From: Liquidambar formosana
Lineage: Eukaryota; Streptophyta; Magnoliopsida; Saxifragales; Altingiaceae
DNA: 64,000 nucleotides
Reading direction: 5' to 3'
Assembly (NCBI GenBank): GCA_039720395.1
Contig: CM077829.1
Coordinates: 24,507,955-24,571,954, forward strand
Part shown: one piece after another, positions 22,593 to 33,865 of the stretch
Layout: every line of letters starts with the position of its first letter
How positions within the stretch are numbered: the stretch's first letter is position 1
The notes under the pieces: generated by a model
What the model saw: the letters and a program-made list of their open reading frames with translations, nothing else
Database searches by the model: none
What the model was told of the DNA's origin: nothing
Position numbers and translations under genes: made by a program

Positions 22593-23879
22593 ATGGAGGC
22601 TCTAGACAAATTTTTAGGAGGGTTTTTGAGAGTTATGAGTGCTGAAGCAAAATCTGAGTTCAAGTGCTTTGGCTTGGATCCATTGCTTTCCTTGAGGCAT
22701 GTGAAGCTTGAAACGAACCTCTTGACTGCTGCTACATATTTTTGGGATCCCCAAATTCATGTGTTCCGCTTCAACTATGAAGAACTGTGCCCAACCATGG
22801 AGGAATTCTGCGCGTTGTATGGGGTTTTACCTGTAGGTCCTTTTATTCTCCCTACTTCTCGCCCAAGCTTCCTTACTTCCTTTTCCAACCTCCTTAGGAT
22901 TCACCCACAATATGCCTCTACGTTTGTCAAGGACCACATGGTAGACTTGATGAAATTGGCAACCTCTTTTTTGGCTTATGATGGTAAAGGTATTCTGAAC
23001 TTTACCTTTCCCATTAAGCATGCACTTGCCTTCTGCCTCATTGGTCGTTTCCTTATTTCGACTGGTACTCCACATGTTCCCATACAAATTTCTGACTTGA
23101 TTCCTTTCCTTGCCAAGGGTCATAACTTGATTCCCATGGTATTAGCTGAAACCCTGAATAGCTTGGATAAAGTCCAGGAGGACCCAAAGGTTCTTTTAGG
23201 AGGTAGCCCCATTCTGCTGCAAATGTGGTTGCTTGAAAGACTGAATTTCTTATCACCCACTGTCATTACACCGTACAAGCCCCAGCATTACTGCCTTCGC
23301 CGCATTGAACTGCCTAAAAAGTTTTCATTGAGGGATTGGCTAGGTTACTTCCAAACCCTTTCTTGGAGGAGTGTCAAGTGGTTCGTCTTCATATGGGGCT
23401 GCAGCGAACAGGTGCTTCTACGAACTTCTAGATGTGCCATGGTGAGACTCATAGGACTGAGGTCTACTTCCTTTTATTGGCCTTCAAGGGTTCTTCGTCA
23501 GATGGGTGCCATGCAAACCATACCCACTTCCTTAAAAGGCGACTATCCTGTGGTGCCTGCGGGTCTTTCTGTAGTGACTTGGGCAAAGGATCGATGGCCT
23601 AGAAAGCTGACACTAACTCAAGTTACAAATACTGATGGTCCATATATGATGAGCCCCGAGTATAAGGAATGGTTGAAAAGCAATTTAGGTGAGAGAGAGA
23701 CTACTCGGAGAGAAAGGATTTTCGGATTTATCAAGAATGACGAACTTGGATCTTGCAGAGAAGATATTATGGAAGCAGTGACAGCAGCTTATGAACATGA
23801 CTTGAGGAAGAAAAGAAGACATGCAAGAGAGGAGAAGAAAGCTGAAAAGCGAGCTGCAAAGAAGCCCGAGAAGAATTGA
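22593..23879 (+). CDS. DUF7745-like protein gene carried antisense in RLG2
   Basis: An intact single-exon frame of 428 codons, MEALDKFLGGF... to stop TGA. The N-terminal pattern of an alpha-helical lead, then TAATYFWDPQIHVFRFNYEEL and CPTMEEFCALYGV, is what I recall for the plant DUF7745 family, which occurs with retrotransposons and is distantly PMD-like. The middle is hydrophobic with tryptophan-rich patches (LQMWLLERLNFL, WRSVKWFVFIWGC). The last 60 residues are highly charged (KKRRHAREEKKAEKRAAKKPEKN), a likely coiled coil or nuclear signal. It reads opposite to pol and toward it, with tail-to-tail spacing of about 300 bp. No catalytic motif is visible and its function is unknown. Confidence 0.85.
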   Translation: MEALDKFLGGFLRVMSAEAKSEFKCFGLDPLLSLRHVKLETNLLTAATYFWDPQIHVFRFNYEELCPTMEEFCALYGVLPVGPFILPTSRPSFLTSFSNLLRIHPQYASTFVKDHMVDLMKLATSFLAYDGKGILNFTFPIKHALAFCLIGRFLISTGTPHVPIQISDLIPFLAKGHNLIPMVLAETLNSLDKVQEDPKVLLGGSPILLQMWLLERLNFLSPTVITPYKPQHYCLRRIELPKKFSLRDWLGYFQTLSWRSVKWFVFIWGCSEQVLLRTSRCAMVRLIGLRSTSFYWPSRVLRQMGAMQTIPTSLKGDYPVVPAGLSVVTWAKDRWPRKLTLTQVTNTDGPYMMSPEYKEWLKSNLGERETTRRERIFGFIKNDELGSCREDIMEAVTAAYEHDLRKKRRHAREEKKAEKRAAKKPEKN

Positions 23880-24177
23880 AGACTCAATAGAATAGGATAT
23901 TTATGGCACTTTTGTAGTTCTTTTACTTAATACCAATGAATTGCTATGTCAATCAATTTTAGTTTTTGATAAATTGCCAATAATAAATCAAATTTGGGAT
24001 TTTTTTGTTTGATTTAGACCGCACCCAAGGTAACTTTATGGGTTGCCTACGTATCTCCATGATTTTTCTTTTTTCTCTTTTTTTTTTTTTGTTTTTGTTT
24101 GTTTTTTTTGGAGAATCAGGTCTTACGTAGTTCTTATGCCTTAACTTTTGCCAAGGCCGCCCTTACGGGTTTTCAAC
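23880..24177. other. Convergent 3' spacer with CTACGTA/TACGTAG inverted motif
   Basis: This stretch separates two genes that end tail to tail. It holds GGTTGCCTACGTATC (24041-24055), a T-rich run, and then GGTCTTACGTAGTTC (24119-24133). CTACGTA and TACGTAG are reverse complements. A related pair lies in both LTRs (GCGCCTACGTACC and TGTAGTTCG near 15086-15123 and 32425-32475). Possible transcript-end or polyadenylation element; that role is inference. Confidence 0.5.
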
Positions 24178-25035
24178 CTAGCAGGCCTCAAACATGATAT
24201 TTTTCAATTGATCCAAATTAGTTGGACGAGCGAACTCAATTCCATCTAAATCCATGAAGCGAACAGCCCCTGCTGGCAATATCTCTTTGATAATGTACGG
24301 TCCACCCCAACTTGGCTTGAATTTCCCTCGCGGGTCGAATACTGGAGCTCTGATTTCTTTCAGCACTACATCCCCTTTCTTTAGACCTCGGTCTTTGACA
24401 TGCTTGTTGAATGCTCTGGCAACTCTCCGCTGATACCCCTGAACATGATACAGCGCCCTTAAACGCCTTTCATCGAGCAAAGCTAACTCATCATAGCGAC
24501 TCTTAACCCAGTCTACTTCTGTTATCTGGCTCTCCACGGCAATCTTTAGTGAAGGAACCTCCAATTCAACTGGCAACACAGCCTCCATTCCATAAACTAG
24601 AGAATAAGGGGTAGCCCCTGTTGACGACCTTATTGATGTTCTGTAACCCCATAGAGCCAATGGTAACTTCTCATGCCAGTCTGTGTGCGAGTCCGTAGTC
24701 TTCTGCAGTATCTTCTTGATGTTCTTGTTAGCTGCTTCCACTGCTCCATTAGTCTGAGGATGGTATGGTGACGACAGATGGTGAACTATGCCGTACTTTT
24801 GCAAGAGCTCATGGGTTTCTTTCTGAAAGTGCTGGCCATTGTCTGAGATAACTTCATGCGGTACCCCATATCGATAGATGATGCTGTGCTGCATGAACTG
24901 TGCTACCTTCTTGGAATTCAAGGTCTTGAAGGACGCTGCTTCTACCCACTTGGTGAAATAATCAATGGCAACCAGGATGTATTCATGCCCATTTGACGCC
25001 TTTGGCTTGATCTGTCCGATGATATCTATCCCCTA
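24178..25035 (-). pseudogene. RLG2 integrase core and C-terminal region
   Basis: After a TAG at 25033-25035 (where the family usually has tryptophan before GIDIIG) the same frame continues. It has the catalytic acidic residues in GIDIIG, ISDNGQHF and the E of NGAVEAANK. GATPYSLVYGMEAVLPVE and a FDPRGKFKPSWGGPYII module follow. The stop TGC TAG falls at 24178-24180. The premature stop separates the zinc finger from the catalytic core, so this copy cannot make a full integrase without readthrough. Confidence 0.9.
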
Positions 25036-27565
25036 TATTGCGAATGGCCATGGTGACGACATACTTGTTAAAGGCATAGAAGGCAAATGTTGTCCACTGG
25101 CGAACAGTTGGCATTTATGGCACTTCTTGACATGTGCGTGGCAATCTCTTTCCATGGTAGACCAATAATAACCTAGCCTCATGATTTTCTTAGCCAACAT
25201 ATAGCCATTCATGTGCGGAGCCCCTGTCCCTTCATGGATTTCTTTAATCAGATGCTCGGCTTCCTCTTCGGTGACACACAACAGGTGGATCCCGTCGTAT
25301 GATCTCCGATATAGCTTTCCTCCACAAAGTACATAGTGACTCGCCAACCGCCTTAGGGTTTTTCTGTCGATACGAGATGCTCCTTCTGGGTACTCCCTTT
25401 CTTCAATGAACTTCTTTATGTCATGGAACCACGGATGGCCATCAATCACTTCCCCTCCTCGGATTGCACAACAGTACACAGGCTTGTCTCGGTATTCTAT
25501 CACCAACGGCTTCACATTTCCCCCTTCAGGTATCTCCACCATGGATGCTAGGGTCGCCAAGGCATCGGCGAACTGGTTCTTGTTTCTTGAAAGGTAGTTG
25601 AACTCTATCTCTGAGAACTCCTTGGTTAGAGCTTCCAGATAGGCATGGTAGGGCAGCAACTTCTCATCTCGAGTTTTCCATTCCCCTTTTATCTGACAAA
25701 TGATTAGTGCCGAATCCCTGAACACTTCCAATTCTTTGATCCCCAATTCAAGTGCGGCTTCCAATGCTAGGATACAGGCCTCATACTCAGCAATGTTGTT
25801 GGTAGCTTCAAACCCCAACTTGACCGCCAATGGTGTAAATGCCTCTTCAGGTGAAACTAGCAGGACTCCTATCCCATAACCTTTCTTATTGGCTGCTCCA
25901 TCGAAGTATACTCTCCAAGTTTTTCTACCAATCTCTAGCACGTCCTCATCTGGGAATTGGTCGTTAAACGGAGCGGATGATGACGCCGGACAGCTGGCTA
26001 GGTAGTCTGCGATGACGCTCCCCTTGATAGACTTCTGATTTACGTACTTGATGTCAAATTCATTGAGGAGAATTGACCATCGAGCAGTTCTGAATGACAA
26101 TACCGGCCTTTCTACCAAGTACTTCAACGGGTCCATGCGACTTATCAAGAACACTTCGAAGGACATCATGTAGTGTCGGAGCTTTTGCGTCGCCCATACT
26201 AGTGCCACACAAGCCTTTTCAATGGCATTGTACTTCACTTCATAGTCCGTCATTTTCTTGCTTAGGTAGTAGATGGCATTCTCCTTTGTAGACCCTTCGA
26301 GATATTGAGCTAACATAGCTCCCGTCGCGGTTTCGGTGACCGTTAAGTATAACAAGAGCGGTGCACCTTGCCGTGGGGGAACTAAGATTGGAGGATTGCT
26401 CAAGTATCTCTTAATGGTCTCAAAGGCCTCTTGGCATTCTTCATTCCATACTTTTGGCACACCTTTCTTAAGCAATTTGAAGATTGGTTCGCAAACCATG
26501 GTCAAGTTGGGGATGAATCGGCTTATGTACTGAAACCTTCCCAGAAAACCCCGGATCTGCTTCTCAGTGCTAGGCGGCTCCATCTCCACAATAGCTTTTA
26601 TCTTCCCTGGGTCCACTTCGATTCCCCTCTGAGTGATCATGAACCCCAATAGCTTGCCTGCAGTGACACCAAAAGCGCACTTCTGTGGGTTTAAGCGGAG
26701 ATTGTACTTCTTTGCTCGCTCTAGGAACTTCTCTAGTGCCTTGAAATGCCCTTCCCTATCCACGGACTTCACGATCATATCATCGACATAAACCTCGACT
26801 TCCTTGTGGATCATATCATGCAATAAGGTCGTAGCTGCTCTTTGGTAAGTAGCCCCAGCGTTTCTTAAGCCAAAAGGAATTACCTTATAACAGTACGTTC
26901 CCCATTGCGTGATAAAGGCTGTTTGCTCCATGTCTTGGGGCGCCATCTTTATCTGGTTATACCTGGAGAATCCGTCCATGAAGGAGAGGAGCGCATGTCC
27001 CACTGTGCTGTCCACCAACACGTCGATATGGGGTAAAGGAAAATCATCCTTAGGGCTTGCAGCGTTGAGATCTCGGAAATCGACACACATCCTCACTTTC
27101 CCATCTTTTTTAGGCACAGGCACTATATTTGACAACCACTCGGGGTACTCCACAACTTGGAGGAAACCCGCGTCTAGTTGTTTAGTTACTTCTTCTTTTA
27201 CTTTTAGAGCCCATTCGGGTTTTAATCTTCTGAGTTTCTGCTTTACCGGCTTCTTTAGGGAATTAGTGGGGATATAGTGTTGCACAATATCGGGGTCGAT
27301 GCCAGGCATGTCTTCATAAAACCATGCGAAAGCCATAATGTTGGCTTTCAAGAGAGAGATCATTTTTTCTTTTTCAACGGGGGAGAGGGTTTTCCCAATT
27401 TTAACTATTCTTGGCAATTCATTTGTCCCTAAGTTGATTGATTCCAATTCATCCATATTAGGTTCGGTGACGCCCCTTTTCCTTTGCTCAACGAGCTCCG
27501 GGGGGACATCGTTCCTAGGATCTATATCCATGCCATAAATATCCATAGAGGAGAGAAAAGAGACA
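25036..27565 (-). CDS. RLG2 reverse transcriptase, two RNase H domains, integrase zinc finger
   Basis: The open frame (ATG at 27544-27546; exon likely from 27565 after splicing) has RT blocks GKVRMCVDFRDLNAASPKDD, IPFGLRNAGATYQR, VEVYVDDMIVKS and GFLGRFQYISRFI. Next comes a degenerate first RNase H (YYLSKKMTDYEVKYNAIEKAC), then a second archaeal-type RNase H (WRVYFDGAANKKGYGIGVLL, NNIAEYEACILALEAA, FADALATLASM). The HHCC finger follows (GAPHMNGYMLAKKIM...CHKCQ). Two RNase H domains in tandem are a hallmark of the Tat lineage. The frame is uninterrupted until TAG at 25033-25035. Confidence 0.94.
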
Positions 27566-27735
27566 CTGCATATATAGAGAAAGAAAACACACTTTATTGA
27601 CTAGGAATAGTAGGGATGACACACAAAAGAAGAAAGAAAACAAACAAATCTGTATCAATACCATGACTCCACAAAGAGAGTTGAGTAGATACATCTTATT
27701 GAATTAGGGAAATATTACTAAACTAAGACACCTAC
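27566..27735 (-). other. Probable 170-bp intron between RLG2 protease and RT
   Basis: On the minus strand a GTAGGT donor begins at 27735, one base before the gag-pro stop codon would be read, and a T-rich tract ends in TATATATGCAG at 27566. Removing it joins the two frames: the donor leaves two bases of a codon and the acceptor supplies the third, giving an in-frame link. Ogre and related Tat elements are known to splice an intron at this place. Without splicing, gag-pro would end at 27732-27734. Confidence 0.8.
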
Positions 27736-30700
27736 AAGCTGCTATCAGGTAGGCCAAGATCTTCTTCTTCATGGAGCTCCGCAATGACACCACATTCAAG
27801 GTACCAATTCAGGAGTGGCATAGTAGCATGGCTAATGGACAAACCCTGGAGTTCTTCAATGGTCGAGTCTTCCACAGTGAGGATCATATCTTGGAACATT
27901 TCAGCCATAGCCCCTGCGTCAAGGTTCTCTGCCCAGTCTTCTTCTTTCTTTCCCCAGAACTCATCATTGATGGCTTCATCATCCACCCTTTCAACTGTGA
28001 TTGGATAGCATTCGGTGAAGAAAATTTCAAAACCCGGAACTCGGATCTTGGTGGCTTGGTCAAAGATGGGTTCTGGAAACCCGCAATATAGAAAATCATC
28101 CCCTTCTTTGACGAAGTAACCATTCAAAGTAGGTCGATATGGCGAGATCTTCAGGTCTGGCACCCTTCCCTCGGCTTTGTCTCTTACTTTCTCCTTGTTT
28201 CTCTTCAGCATTTCCGCATGATCATTTTTAGAGGGCTCATACCCTAGCCCAAAGGTGTATGAGGTGACACGGCTTTGAATGGATGTAGGGATCCCTTGTT
28301 GGCGACGCCCTAGCCCCATACCTGGAAAGAAGCTCATTCTTCTCATGATCTCACCAACGTGCAAGTTGCCATGGGGGCAAAAGTCCAAGGGTATTAATTC
28401 ACCCTTCTCAAGCTCTTTCTCAATACATTGGACATAGTCAAACCCAGATAGTGGTACTGCTGCTGATTCAGGTTGTATCTCACATATAGGAACGCCCGCG
28501 AGTTTCAATTCATAGTCCCCTTGAAGTGTTACTATGGCTCCTTCATAAGGAAACTTTACCTTTTGATGGAGTGAAGATGGCACAGCCCCAGCAGGATGGA
28601 TCCAAGGTCGGCCCAACAGCAAGTTGAAACATGACGGCACATCCAACACTTGGAATTCCACCCTAAATTCAGTGGGTCCCATGATAAGAGGCAAAGTGAC
28701 TACCCCTATTACTTCACGGCGGGTGTTGTCATAAGCTCTTACAGTCTGCCCAGATGGCGTGAAATCGGTGGGTCCCAAACCCAAGATAGTGGTAGTTCGG
28801 AGAGGACATACATTCAGTGCAGACCCATTGTCGATAAGGACGGTAGGTACCCTCTTCCCCATAGTGTCAACGGTCACATAGAGAGCTTGAGAATGGCTTG
28901 GCCCGCTCTTAGGTAGGTCCACATCTGTGAACACGATGGTTGAGTTCTTGGGAGTTGGATTCACCAAATGTACTAATCCCTCAGGGGATGTGTCAACAGG
29001 CATTTGTATCTGATTCAACAGTTTCAACACGGTCTGTCTGTGTTTGTGCGAGGCCATGAGTAAGCCCCAAATAGTAATGTTGGCATTGGTCTTCTTCAGC
29101 TGCCTAAGCACCTCATCTTCTTCTTCTTGCAAGCTAGGTCGCCTCTGCCATTCCAAATCTTCCAATGGATTCTCAGATTCTAGGTGGGGAGGCTTGAAAT
29201 GACGACCCCCTCTAGTTATATGGTCCAACTCATCATCGCTAGCCCATATGTCATGGACTTCCTCGGAGTCATTCATTAAGTCATCCCATTCTATCATGTC
29301 AATGCTCTCCATTTCTGTCGGCAAGTCATCCCAACCTGTAGGGACTATTGGCTCATTCGATATCGGACTTGGGCTTGAGTACAGCACATAGTAGTCAAAT
29401 TTCCCCGACGATTCACCTAATAGGCCAACTTGAGGATCCCCTGCTTCATATCTTTCTTTCAGCTCTTGTTGGATAGATTTCTTTGGCAACAACAAAACTT
29501 TTTGGTCAATGAGGTCTTGGATGATCTTCTTTAGTATAGAACAAGCCTCGGTGTCATGGCCAGGTGCACGATGGTATTGGCAATATTGGTGAGGGGTTGA
29601 TGGCCTTGGCTTTGGTGGAAGTGGCATGATAAGGCTGTTATTGCGGCAAATAGTGAAGAGATGGGTTAAGGTCATGGGAAGTGGAGTGTATTGTCTTATG
29701 GGACGGCAAGGGCGAGAGGATTCAAACCCAATGGCATTTATGGTGTTAGGTGGGGGTGTGTTGTTATGAGATGGGAGAGGATTACGGGTGACATTTGGAC
29801 GGGTTGGTGGTGAGATGACTTGTTTATCGATGAGGTCTTGGACTTGGTGGCGAAGGCGAACACAACGATTGGTGGCATGGCCTTTAGATTGATGGTACTT
29901 GCAGTACTCATTCTCGTTGTAGTTCCTGGGTAAGGGATTTAGTGGGGGTCTTGGGTCGAGTGGCTTCAATAGGTCACAACTTATGAGCTTTTCAAGGACT
30001 CTTCCGAGTGGCATGAATAGGTCAGTGAATTGGCGAGGTGGGTTGACATCATTAAGAGAAAAGGGTTGGATGGGTTGAGTTATGGTGTTGACCTCGGCAT
30101 TGTTCTTCCCAGTAAAGTTTGTCTTGCGACTCCTCACTTCCTCAGTTTTGATTGTCCCATCGTTGATAGCATCTTCAACCTGCGTGCCAGCCCCTATGAG
30201 AGCTTTGAAATTGGGGAAATAGTGGGCAAATAAGTGCTTGTGATACACGGGCAGCAAGTTCTTAACCACCAGCTGAATTTGGTCCTCCTCATTTGGCCTA
30301 TCCGTCATTCTCGACGCCTTTTGTCTCCACCTTGTAATGTAAGCGGAGAAAGTTTCATGAACCCCTTGCTTGGTAGTTTCCAGGTCCCTTCGAGTAACGT
30401 CCACCTCTGTGTTGTACTTGTAGTGCTCTGAGAACTCATTGCATATGTCTTCCCAAGTACGAGTTCTATTCTCGTCCAAGGACAAGAACCATTTCAAAGC
30501 AGAAGTGGCCAAGGTTTCATGGAACATTTGAGCTAAAAGCTCGTCAGTAGCCCCTCGAGGGTGCATAGCTCGCACATACATCTTCAAATGAGTCTTAGGG
30601 CAACCCATCCCGTCGAACTTTTCTAACTCCGGCATCTTGAATTGTAGTGGAATACGAGCCGTTGGAAACAGAGATAGAGTCCGCACATCGACCATGTCAT

Positions 30701-31136
30701 CAGCCCTACGAATCCCTTTTATAGTTCTCTCCAATGCTTCTACCTTGCTAGCTAACATGGAATCACTGCTAGTACCTTTCCCCTTGGCTTCCCCTTCTAG
30801 GTTAATGACCTCAGGTTTCGAGCTACTTTCCCCCCTTGTCTTGGTGTTCTCATTGGATTGAGGTCCCTCCTCGGTGCCAGCCCCATGAGGTATACCCGAG
30901 GAATGGGCCTTAGAGCCATTTTGTTCAAGATCCGCCATCTTCTGTTGGTTCTCTTGAGCCATTTTCAATGCGGTATCGGATGTCTCGGCGGTATGGTCAA
31001 GCTTGGCCATGATGGCTTTCAAGCAAGCCTCAAGGTCAAAGTGCCCCTCACTAGTTCTTTCGTCGGCCATGTCTGTCTGATGGGTAGACTCAACACTCAC
31101 AAGACGCCCTTGCGGATTGCGGATCCAAGCCAGCAC
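27732..31136 (-). CDS. RLG2 gag-protease
   Basis: An intact frame of 1,134 codons. The ATG at 31134-31136 is the first; a second at MADERTSEG is also possible. In order: charged N-terminus, gag domain (ELEKFDGMGCPKTHLKMYVR, WFLSLDENRTRTWEDICNEF), two knuckle-like CCHC motifs (CKYHQSKGHATNRC and CQYHRAPGHDTEAC), the protease site VLIDNGSALNV with LLLGRPWIH, then a glycine-rich patch (GMGLGRRQQGI) resembling a G-patch and a long acidic tail. DNG in place of DSG/DTG is common in Tat elements as I recall. The stop at 27732-27734 lies inside the proposed intron. Confidence 0.93.
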   Translation of the reverse strand: MLAWIRNPQGRLVSVESTHQTDMADERTSEGHFDLEACLKAIMAKLDHTAETSDTALKMAQENQQKMADLEQNGSKAHSSGIPHGAGTEEGPQSNENTKTRGESSSKPEVINLEGEAKGKGTSSDSMLASKVEALERTIKGIRRADDMVDVRTLSLFPTARIPLQFKMPELEKFDGMGCPKTHLKMYVRAMHPRGATDELLAQMFHETLATSALKWFLSLDENRTRTWEDICNEFSEHYKYNTEVDVTRRDLETTKQGVHETFSAYITRWRQKASRMTDRPNEEDQIQLVVKNLLPVYHKHLFAHYFPNFKALIGAGTQVEDAINDGTIKTEEVRSRKTNFTGKNNAEVNTITQPIQPFSLNDVNPPRQFTDLFMPLGRVLEKLISCDLLKPLDPRPPLNPLPRNYNENEYCKYHQSKGHATNRCVRLRHQVQDLIDKQVISPPTRPNVTRNPLPSHNNTPPPNTINAIGFESSRPCRPIRQYTPLPMTLTHLFTICRNNSLIMPLPPKPRPSTPHQYCQYHRAPGHDTEACSILKKIIQDLIDQKVLLLPKKSIQQELKERYEAGDPQVGLLGESSGKFDYYVLYSSPSPISNEPIVPTGWDDLPTEMESIDMIEWDDLMNDSEEVHDIWASDDELDHITRGGRHFKPPHLESENPLEDLEWQRRPSLQEEEDEVLRQLKKTNANITIWGLLMASHKHRQTVLKLLNQIQMPVDTSPEGLVHLVNPTPKNSTIVFTDVDLPKSGPSHSQALYVTVDTMGKRVPTVLIDNGSALNVCPLRTTTILGLGPTDFTPSGQTVRAYDNTRREVIGVVTLPLIMGPTEFRVEFQVLDVPSCFNLLLGRPWIHPAGAVPSSLHQKVKFPYEGAIVTLQGDYELKLAGVPICEIQPESAAVPLSGFDYVQCIEKELEKGELIPLDFCPHGNLHVGEIMRRMSFFPGMGLGRRQQGIPTSIQSRVTSYTFGLGYEPSKNDHAEMLKRNKEKVRDKAEGRVPDLKISPYRPTLNGYFVKEGDDFLYCGFPEPIFDQATKIRVPGFEIFFTECYPITVERVDDEAINDEFWGKKEEDWAENLDAGAMAEMFQDMILTVEDSTIEELQGLSISHATMPLLNWYLECGVIAELHEEEDLGLPDSSL

Positions 31137-31925
31137 GTCTATGGATAGAAAAATTTTTAACCTTTAGCCTAAGGACTTGTCCTAAACCTCCATATTTTCC
31201 TTAATGAACTCGGTCTCTACACCATGTTCAATTAATTCATTCCTTTTATCCACTTACCTTTACAGGGGTCATGGATTAAGGGTATGTTTAAAAGAATAGG
31301 GCATAGAGTCCTTCAATTAGGTTTAATTGTTCCCCTAGGACTAGCACATCACAAACATAGCTTTACATCCTATTTCCTTAATTTATTCCTCTTAACCCAT
31401 GGCCTTAACGAAGGCTAGGATTTAGAGGTCTATGTTAAGGGCATAAGATATAAAGCCTCACACCACAAACACGGCATAACATCATTACAAACAATTGTGG
31501 GTGCATAATGGTGAGACCACAGTGTCCTGCAAGTCTGTCTATATGGACTAATGATAAGGGTAGGCTGGGGTCCTTCACTTGCTTGAGCAATCCTTATACC
31601 TAACCACATGTGGCATCAGGAACGCCGCGTGGGTCCAGCAGTACGTGATTAACTCATTTAATATACCCAAGGGCAAGCCCAAGGGTACTAGGCAAGAGAG
31701 GTTGATAGCTTTCGCCCCAACACATGGAATTAGGAAAACCAAGGTTGAGACTAGGCCGATCGTTGGCAAGGATACATCGAGGGACATCGATCCTAGCATG
31801 CAAGAATTTGCGCACACAATGCAATAAATGAAAGCACACAATCAAGCGGATGCAATGTGATTGATTTTAATTAAACATAAGAAATTAACCTAGCCCAATT
31901 AAACTTTATAGAGTCTAGCCCACAA
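31137..31925 (-). other. RLG2 untranslated leader
   Basis: About 790 bp between the primer site and gag. Open frames on both strands near 31575-31841 resemble nothing. Pea-type Ogre elements carry an extra ORF1 here; I see none, so this element has a shorter leader than typical Ogre. Confidence 0.6.
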
Positions 31926-31944
31926 GTCCCCAGTGGAGTCGCCA
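31926..31944 (-). other. RLG2 primer-binding site
   Basis: The minus strand reads TGGCGACTCCACTGGGGAC three bases inside the 5' LTR. This is the usual Tat/Ogre primer site, thought to match an arginine tRNA; I could not check the tRNA. Confidence 0.8.
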
Positions 31945-33659
31945 AACTGTGAACCCCGGAAATCGGGCCCACGAGGGTTGGAAAGAAAATAGGTTTGAAA
32001 AAAAGAAAAGGAAAGGAGTCGCCACCTTATTTTTTAAAGGAAACAAGGAAAACCCTAAAAACAGTTTGTTTTAGGAAAACAATTTGAATGACTCCATAAA
32101 AAAGGAAAGGCAAAAAAACCAATCTTTTGGAAACCAAAGAAATCGGGGATTCGGAGGCTAAGTTATGACATGGGAAGGTTCTAGGCAAAGCCTATAGGCA
32201 CCCATGTCACCCTTTCGGTCTCTCAGTTCATTTGGGCTAAATCAAGATCTTTTCCATACAAAAATCAGCAAGTATATCATCGCAAGATAGCATGCATATC
32301 ATATATTTCATTCATCCATCCATGCATAATAAGCACACAAAAACAGAAAATAAAGAAAAAGAAAACAAAACAAAAAGAAAACCTAGGATGCTTGGATCCT
32401 AGAACGGACTTGAGCTTCACGAAGAGCGCCTACGTACCATGCAACGAAATACATGGATCAAAGTCCACGTAGTTCGAAAAGAATAGGGTTAAGACCTAAT
32501 ACAAACCTATGGTTAAAACCCTAGGTTTCCTTATTTGATCAAAAGAGAATTGATAGAAAGTTTGATTTTAGAAAGAACTCCACAAAATGGAAACTTTAAT
32601 AAAAACCAGAATTTTGTTGGTGAAGGAAACCTCTAATTAAACCATAGGATCATATTAAAAATTAACCCTAGATAGGGAGAAGAGAAAGGATAAGGAAGAG
32701 AGGTGAATTGGGGCACCTTCACACCCACTTACCTGAGCGCAATAGCTCCAAGCATTAGCCATTTCAGACATTGGCAGCCCTATTTACCATAGGACAAATA
32801 CCACACCTATTTGCACCCTTACACGTGCTCAAAACCATGCAAAAACAATGATATGCAAATCTGGACAGAATAGTATTATGGCCTAAAATCATCTACTAAG
32901 CATGCTAACAGCAAAAACAGCAAACAATAATAAGTCCTAACATATTCCTAAAACCATATTATGCATAAAAACCCTAGAATATACTAACATGCATGCAAAA
33001 ACATCATATTTACTCTATATGCAAGACATATACAGCAAACACGAAGAAAAACCAATAAAAAATCTACTTTATCATGCTATATGAAAACTAACATAAAACA
33101 ATGACTCTAAAACCCTAAACTCACAAATATGCTTAAAAACACACCAAATAAACTCTAAACATGCTAAAATAAAACTAAACAGAAACTAAATTATGCATAT
33201 TAACTAACTAAAGCAATATAACATAACAAGAAACCTAACTCTAGCATGCAATATCACTATCCTAGAACAAGGACAACGGAAACACAAGAATCATGATTAT
33301 GCCTAGAAACATATAGAACAGCCCTAAAGCATGCTAAACAGTAGATAAACAATAGATATTCCATGTATATTAACTAGCTAGAGTGTTAATACATGATAAA
33401 AAAGTTACCTTTAACATGCAATAAGCCTAACCCATATGAAAACCTAGTTTAAGCTTGAATAGAGAAGGAGAATACCTTAGGAAGGGCCTTCCTTGCTGCT
33501 GTATGAACTCCCTCTTGCTCTTATGGATGACTTGAATCAATGTTCTCCAAGGCTACAGCAAGAACTCCAGCTCTCCTTCAAGTCCCTCTCTCTTATTCTC
33601 TCTCTAACACTAAGGTTTTTAGGCATAAAGTGGCTCCCCTTGTGCTGAAGCATAGGGGG

Positions 33660-33668
33660 TATTTATAG
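33660..33668 (-). promoter_or_regulatory. TATA box of the RLG2 5' LTR
   Basis: CTATAAATA on the minus strand, about 200 bp downstream of the palindromic module in the direction of transcription. It would start the genomic RNA of the element. Confidence 0.75.
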
Positions 33669-33865
33669 AGTTCAACTAGGATTAACCAATGGCTGGGATT
33701 AAAACCCTAAAAATTAATCCAAGGGCTATTAGAGACCCCCTTGGGGCTTAAGTAACTCAGAAGTTACCAAAAATTAGAAGGAAACTCGTCCAAAAGAGCC
33801 CAAATACGTCAAAATAGGCAAGAGTCCGCTTCAGCAAGGAGTCAGAGTGAAAATAGGAAAGTGGT

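Noticed and set aside
26094..27538. Plus-strand open frames opposite RLG2 pol
   Set aside because: Shadows of the strong minus-strand RT/RNase H frame; no domain.
31575..31845. Possible Ogre-type ORF1 in the RLG2 leader
   Set aside because: Too short, on either strand, with no similarity that I recognise.
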